This document shows, in pieces, positions 8,106-11,236 of a stretch of 11,236 nucleotides of DNA (its first letter is position 1; every line of letters begins with the position of its first letter). The stretch comes from Bacteroidota bacterium (GTDB lineage Bacteria; Bacteroidota; Bacteroidia; Flavobacteriales; Flavobacteriaceae): contig JAJYTI010000058.1 of the NCBI GenBank assembly GCA_021793135.1, positions 1 to 11,236 on the forward strand, read 5' to 3'. A program made the translations under genes and the position numbers. The notes beneath the pieces are model-generated. The model searched no databases. It was not told the origin of the DNA and worked only from the letters and a program-made list of their open reading frames with translations.

Positions 8106-10691
8106 TTATTTTTTGATAAATCTAACCGTATTCACTGTTCCTTCTGCATTTACATTAAGTAGATATGTTGCAGCATTCAATTTACTTACATCAATTGTTA
8201 CGTCGGCAGCATAAGGCTTCACAGTCATTACAAGTTGACCTAATAAATTGTAAACTTGCACTTCTTCAATTACTTCTGATGCACTAATATTTAGATTAGT
8301 AGCAGTTGGGTTAGGATAAACTTGCAATTCAAGAGTATTATAGTCACCAACACCAGCAATATCTTCGGTAGTGAAAGTTACTACATCGGAAACTGTTATA
8401 TTATCGTCACCACAATCTGCAATTATATAAACATCATAAGTTGTATCTGGTGTTAACCCTTCAACATCTACAGATGTAACGTCTGCAGTAACTGTTTCTG
8501 TAAATACTGGAGTGTCGGTAGTTATATCTGCATCTTCTTCATAAACCTCCACAACATATCCATCAATTGCAGTTGTTGATTCATCCCAACTTACCACAGC
8601 TGTTGTTTCTGTTACTTCATTTACTTCCACATTAGTTACAGCATCACACTCAACTTCTTCTCCAGTAACTATAAATGTATAATCTTCAAATTCACCATAT
8701 TCAAAATTGGTTTGACAAGGATCTACATCCCCGGTCGTACTTAACCAATGGCTTGCGATACGCATTCTAGTTGTTCTTGGTTCAGCATCTACTGGCACCT
8801 CGAAACTTCCAGATTGACTTGATAAATATTCAGAAGAACTATACACTACTTCTGTGTCATCAAACATACCATCACCGTTCCAGTCTACCCAAATTCTAAA
8901 TCCTGCGATTCCACCCTCAATATCTACATCAAATTCAATTTCTTCACCTGGTTCTTGTTCAACAATATGATCTCCTGTAAAATCACCATATCCACCTGTA
9001 GAGAAGCCAGAATTTGTATTATTTATATTTTGAACTCCATTTGTGGTCGTAAAATTATCGATATAACGATTAGAGTTTGTTCCTTCTGGAATACAGTAAC
9101 AATTTTCTACATCGTTTAAAGTTATAGACAACTCATTAGAATATGCACTTTCATCGCTTATTGTACATGTAACCTTTAATCTGAATGAAGTAGCTTCTGA
9201 AATAGAAGTTGTTAGTTGCGAATCATTCTCACCTTCAATAGCTGTCCATGTAGAACCATCATCTGTAGATTCTTCCCATTGGTACTCAATACCGCTTTGT
9301 ACAATTTCTTCAATCTCTAAAGTAAATTCTATATTTTCACAAATAGAATCAGGACCAGTTATATCCTCTATCTCTGGAGTGCCTGCACATTCTTCTGCTG
9401 CAGTAATTTCTACTAAATAATCTTCTGTTTCTCCATAAGGAGTTGTCAAAATACAAGGCTCTAATGCTTGTCCATTCTTATTATAGTGGTATTGCACTCT
9501 TAGTTTATGCGTACCAGGGTAGTTTTCTACTACAAATTCTGAAAATTCAACTGTCGAATTAAGTTGTATACCATCAACCCAAGCAACCATTTCTGAAGCG
9601 TCAAAAACCCCATCATCATTATAATCTATCCATATTGCAGCTCCGTGACTTCCTGATCCTCCTCCAGAAGTTAATGATGCAGTATACGATGCTAAAGCAT
9701 TTAATTCTGCTGGCTCTACAGTATCTGAATAATCAGAATATCCATCCTCTCCTTCACTAGGATCTGAATCATTGCTAAGATTACTTAATGTAAAATTAAC
9801 AATCTCGTCGGAGTTATTTTGAGCTCCAGTCGGAATACAATAACATTCATCCGCTGATTTAACTGCTACTGAAAACACCTCGGATGTTTCGCTCTCCTCA
9901 CTAATAGTACAAGTTATTGTATATCTAAAATCTGTATTCTCTGAGATATTTGTTGTAAGATAATTTCTATTAGCACCATCAACAACCTCCCAAGTCTCTC
10001 CATTATCTGTAGATTGCTCCCATTCGTATTCAACTCCAGTTTCTGGAATATAAGTACCTGTTAGAGTAAAATCCACTCCATCACAAATAGATTCTGGACC
10101 ATCAATATCATCTGCCGACACTTCTTCACAATCTACAGGAACCACCACATCCCCAGTAATACTTATTGTATAATCAATAGAATCTGGGCTAGGCCATGTA
10201 GAAAGTACAATATAATAAGTCTCTCCTATTTCTACTGGCAACTCACTAATTTGTCTTGAAGCACCAGAAGTTCCTGTATGATAACCAACAGTTGAATTGA
10301 ATGGGCATCCTTTAAACACCCATAACCCAACCCAAGTATTATCGTTAGTTGTATTTATATCAATAGTACCATTACCAGAAGCTGTATATGCATATACTAC
10401 TTCATTACCATTTAAATAATTATCGTTTCCTGCACCATTAGTAACAGCATCACTAGCTACTTCAGGCACATCGATAGAACTATATTCATTTCCATAATCA
10501 CCTGTATTACCAGAATCATTAAATGGTAAAGCATCAACAACAATAGCATTTTCACAAGTTTCTCCTGGAACTTGAGCCCATGCCGCTCCAGTCATTGTTA
10601 GAAATATAATCATACCTAAATAAATAGGTAGGTATTTCAATTTTTGACTCATTACAGCCCGTTTTAAAAAATTAGTAATTTTCAAATTCAT
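8106..10691 (-). CDS. secreted T9SS protein with tandem Ig-like/GEVED modules
   Basis: An 861-residue secreted protein. Its signal peptide has the hydrophobic core at about 21-36 and cleavage near AWA|Q (39/40). A bacterial pre-peptidase-like beta domain spans about 41-182 (GETCENAIVV, then LPVEIGETYYIVL). An Ig-like domain at about 188-280 and a GEVED domain at about 284-430 follow, then a second Ig-like/GEVED pair at about 434-530 and 531-676. One FN3 (682-776) and a T9SS type A sorting domain (LELQVYPNP at 788 to the end) close the protein. Each GEVED has an EF-hand-like acidic loop (DYNDDGVFDASE, DWNGDGMFDDTE) that may bind calcium, and ends in YGE(T/F)EDY. Met14 (codon at 10650-10652) is an equally plausible start and gives a shorter, more usual signal peptide. 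No catalytic motif; surface binding or adhesion is inferred. Its FN3 and sorting domain closely match those of the 1352-residue neighbour. Confidence 0.88.
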   Translation of the reverse strand: MNLKITNFLKRAVMSQKLKYLPIYLGMIIFLTMTGAAWAQVPGETCENAIVVDALPFNDSGNTGDYGNEYSSIDVPEVASDAVTNGAGNDNYLNGNEVVYAYTASGNGTIDINTTNDNTWVGLWVFKGCPFNSTVGYHTGTSGASRQISELPVEIGETYYIVLSTWPSPDSIDYTISITGDVVVPVDCEEVSADDIDGPESICDGVDFTLTGTYIPETGVEYEWEQSTDNGETWEVVDGANRNYLTTNISENTDFRYTITCTISEESETSEVFSVAVKSADECYCIPTGAQNNSDEIVNFTLSNLSNDSDPSEGEDGYSDYSDTVEPAELNALASYTASLTSGGGSGSHGAAIWIDYNDDGVFDASEMVAWVDGIQLNSTVEFSEFVVENYPGTHKLRVQYHYNKNGQALEPCILTTPYGETEDYLVEITAAEECAGTPEIEDITGPDSICENIEFTLEIEEIVQSGIEYQWEESTDDGSTWTAIEGENDSQLTTSISEATSFRLKVTCTISDESAYSNELSITLNDVENCYCIPEGTNSNRYIDNFTTTNGVQNINNTNSGFSTGGYGDFTGDHIVEQEPGEEIEFDVDIEGGIAGFRIWVDWNGDGMFDDTEVVYSSSEYLSSQSGSFEVPVDAEPRTTRMRIASHWLSTTGDVDPCQTNFEYGEFEDYTFIVTGEEVECDAVTNVEVNEVTETTAVVSWDESTTAIDGYVVEVYEEDADITTDTPVFTETVTADVTSVDVEGLTPDTTYDVYIIADCGDDNITVSDVVTFTTEDIAGVGDYNTLELQVYPNPTATNLNISASEVIEEVQVYNLLGQLVMTVKPYAADVTIDVSKLNAATYLLNVNAEGTVNTVRFIKK

Positions 10692-10755
10692 TCTTGTTCA
10701 TTATTTAAGTTAGACATTTATAAACTTCAAAATAAGTTTGTATAGCAACTTATTC

Positions 10756-10822
10756 GAAAAATAATTCTTTTTCATAAAGCTTTTAAAGCTTGCTTTTAAT
10801 TAAAAAGATTTTTATATAAAAA
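10756..10822. repeat. four consecutive AT-rich inverted repeats in the leader
   Basis: In order: GAAAAA/TTTTTC with a 6-base loop (10756-10773), AAGCTTT/AAAGCTT with a 1-base spacer (10777-10791), the palindrome TTTTAATTAAAA (10794-10805) and the palindrome TTTTTATATAAAAA (10809-10822). All are perfect, separated by only 2-3 bases, and lie 65-131 bp upstream of the - strand gene start. AT-rich sequence makes short palindromes common, so function is uncertain. Confidence 0.6.
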
Positions 10823-10929
10823 CTTAGGTTTTGTTAAGACATAAAAGTATGATAACAGAAATGGGTGAAATTTCGCAAACACAAAAGATTCTCTACATTC
10901 CTGTTAAATCAGTCGAAAAATACAAAAAT

Positions 10930-10964
10930 ATATTAACAAAGCCATAAGTAAATATTAACAAAGC
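10930..10964. repeat. 13-bp direct repeat with 22-bp period
   Basis: ATATTAACAAAGC occurs exactly at 10930-10942 and 10952-10964. The 22-bp period is close to two helical turns, as expected for a dimeric or cooperative regulator on one DNA face. It lies about 240 bp upstream of the 861-residue T9SS gene and touches the weak promoter candidate at 10923-10930. Binding is not shown. Confidence 0.6.
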
Positions 10965-11236
10965 AAAAAACACCTAACTATTAGCTTATAATACAAATAA
11001 AAATAAATCATGGTTTTTGAATTAAATTAACATAACCACATTAGTGTATTAATTGCAAGATTAATATATGAATGGCAACTTATAATTAGAATGGTAGATG
11101 GTAAACAACAGATAAATACTTAGATTTAAAGCCAAAAAAATCAAGAACTTCTATTTAACTCTATGGTTATAACAAAGAATATTTGTAGTTTTCAATACTA
11201 TTTAATGGGTTTCTTTATTTTTTGGTAAAACAAAAT

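Larger units (their letters stand above)
10692..11236. other. non-coding AT-rich region upstream of the 861-residue T9SS gene
   Basis: 545 bp to the window edge without a convincing gene on either strand. The part nearest the gene should be its promoter and 5' leader. On the - strand a TATTTTTG at 10923-10930 fits the Bacteroidota -7 element TAnnTTTG, but no TTTG lies at the usual distance upstream (the nearest copies are 6 and 28 bp away), so it is only a weak promoter candidate. A 21-codon - strand reading frame (10710-10775, starting ATGAAAAAG) lies in the leader. Inverted repeats occupy 10756-10822 and a direct repeat 10930-10964. Beyond about 10970 I see only low-complexity AT-rich sequence. 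Confidence 0.6.

Noticed and set aside
8106..10691. Peptidase function for the 861-residue protein because of its pre-peptidase-like N-terminal domain
   Set aside because: That domain is a non-catalytic accessory module; no peptidase domain follows it.
3711..10691. The Ig/FN3 repeats as a CRISPR or tandem-repeat array
   Set aside because: The repeats are coding protein modules of 75-245 residues in frame, not short spaced DNA repeats.
10849..10947. + strand 32-codon reading frame beginning ATGATAACAGAAATGGG
   Set aside because: Too short, no recognisable product or leader, and overlaps the probable upstream region of the - strand gene. It cannot be excluded but is not supported.

Overview
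The window comes from an AT-rich genome, most likely a member of the Flavobacteriaceae (Bacteroidota). Two long proteins end in type IX secretion system (T9SS) type A sorting domains, a system confined largely to this phylum. Genes lack clear Shine-Dalgarno sequences and have A/T-rich leaders instead. The protein modules (GEVED, Cys-bracketed fibronectin type III, MAM-like jelly rolls) are typical of marine flavobacteria. Genus cannot be fixed from this sequence.

Left part (2-3585, + strand): four tightly packed genes with gaps of 4, 12 and 13 bp, read as the distal end of a phenylacetate degradation (paa) operon. They are a 5'-truncated 3-hydroxyacyl-CoA dehydrogenase (PaaH-like), a PaaI-type hot-dog thioesterase, a membrane-anchored zinc metallopeptidase of the YpfJ-like family, and a PaaJ/PcaF-type 3-oxoadipyl-CoA thiolase. 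PaaH oxidises the 3-hydroxyadipyl-CoA intermediate, PaaJ cleaves 3-oxoadipyl-CoA to succinyl-CoA and acetyl-CoA, and PaaI is thought to rescue CoA from dead-end aromatic CoA esters. The peptidase has no known role in this pathway and is the odd gene in the set. The operon ends at a strong hairpin at 3653-3684 that can also serve the convergent gene.

Right part (3711-10691, - strand): two large secreted multidomain proteins of 1352 and 861 residues, each a separate unit. The upstream one (8106-10691) has its own terminator at 8045-8081. Both start with a signal peptide and end with closely similar fibronectin III plus T9SS sorting modules, so they share a duplicated or shuffled C-terminal cassette. 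Upstream of that, the 1352-residue protein is built of jelly-roll, MAM-like and FN3 modules, and the 861-residue protein of a pre-peptidase-like domain and a twice-repeated Ig-like plus GEVED unit. Neither shows a catalytic motif; adhesion or binding at the cell surface is the best guess.

Non-coding: 7770-8105 is a leader/intergenic region with a possible structured 5' leader. 10692-11236 holds no convincing gene but carries a run of four AT-rich inverted repeats and a 13-bp direct repeat with a 22-bp period. No RNA genes, CRISPR arrays, insertion sequences or phage genes were seen. I found no clear evidence of a wholly new system. The best leads are the peptidase inside the paa operon, the 76-bp perfect repeat inside the large T9SS protein, and the leaders of the two T9SS genes.
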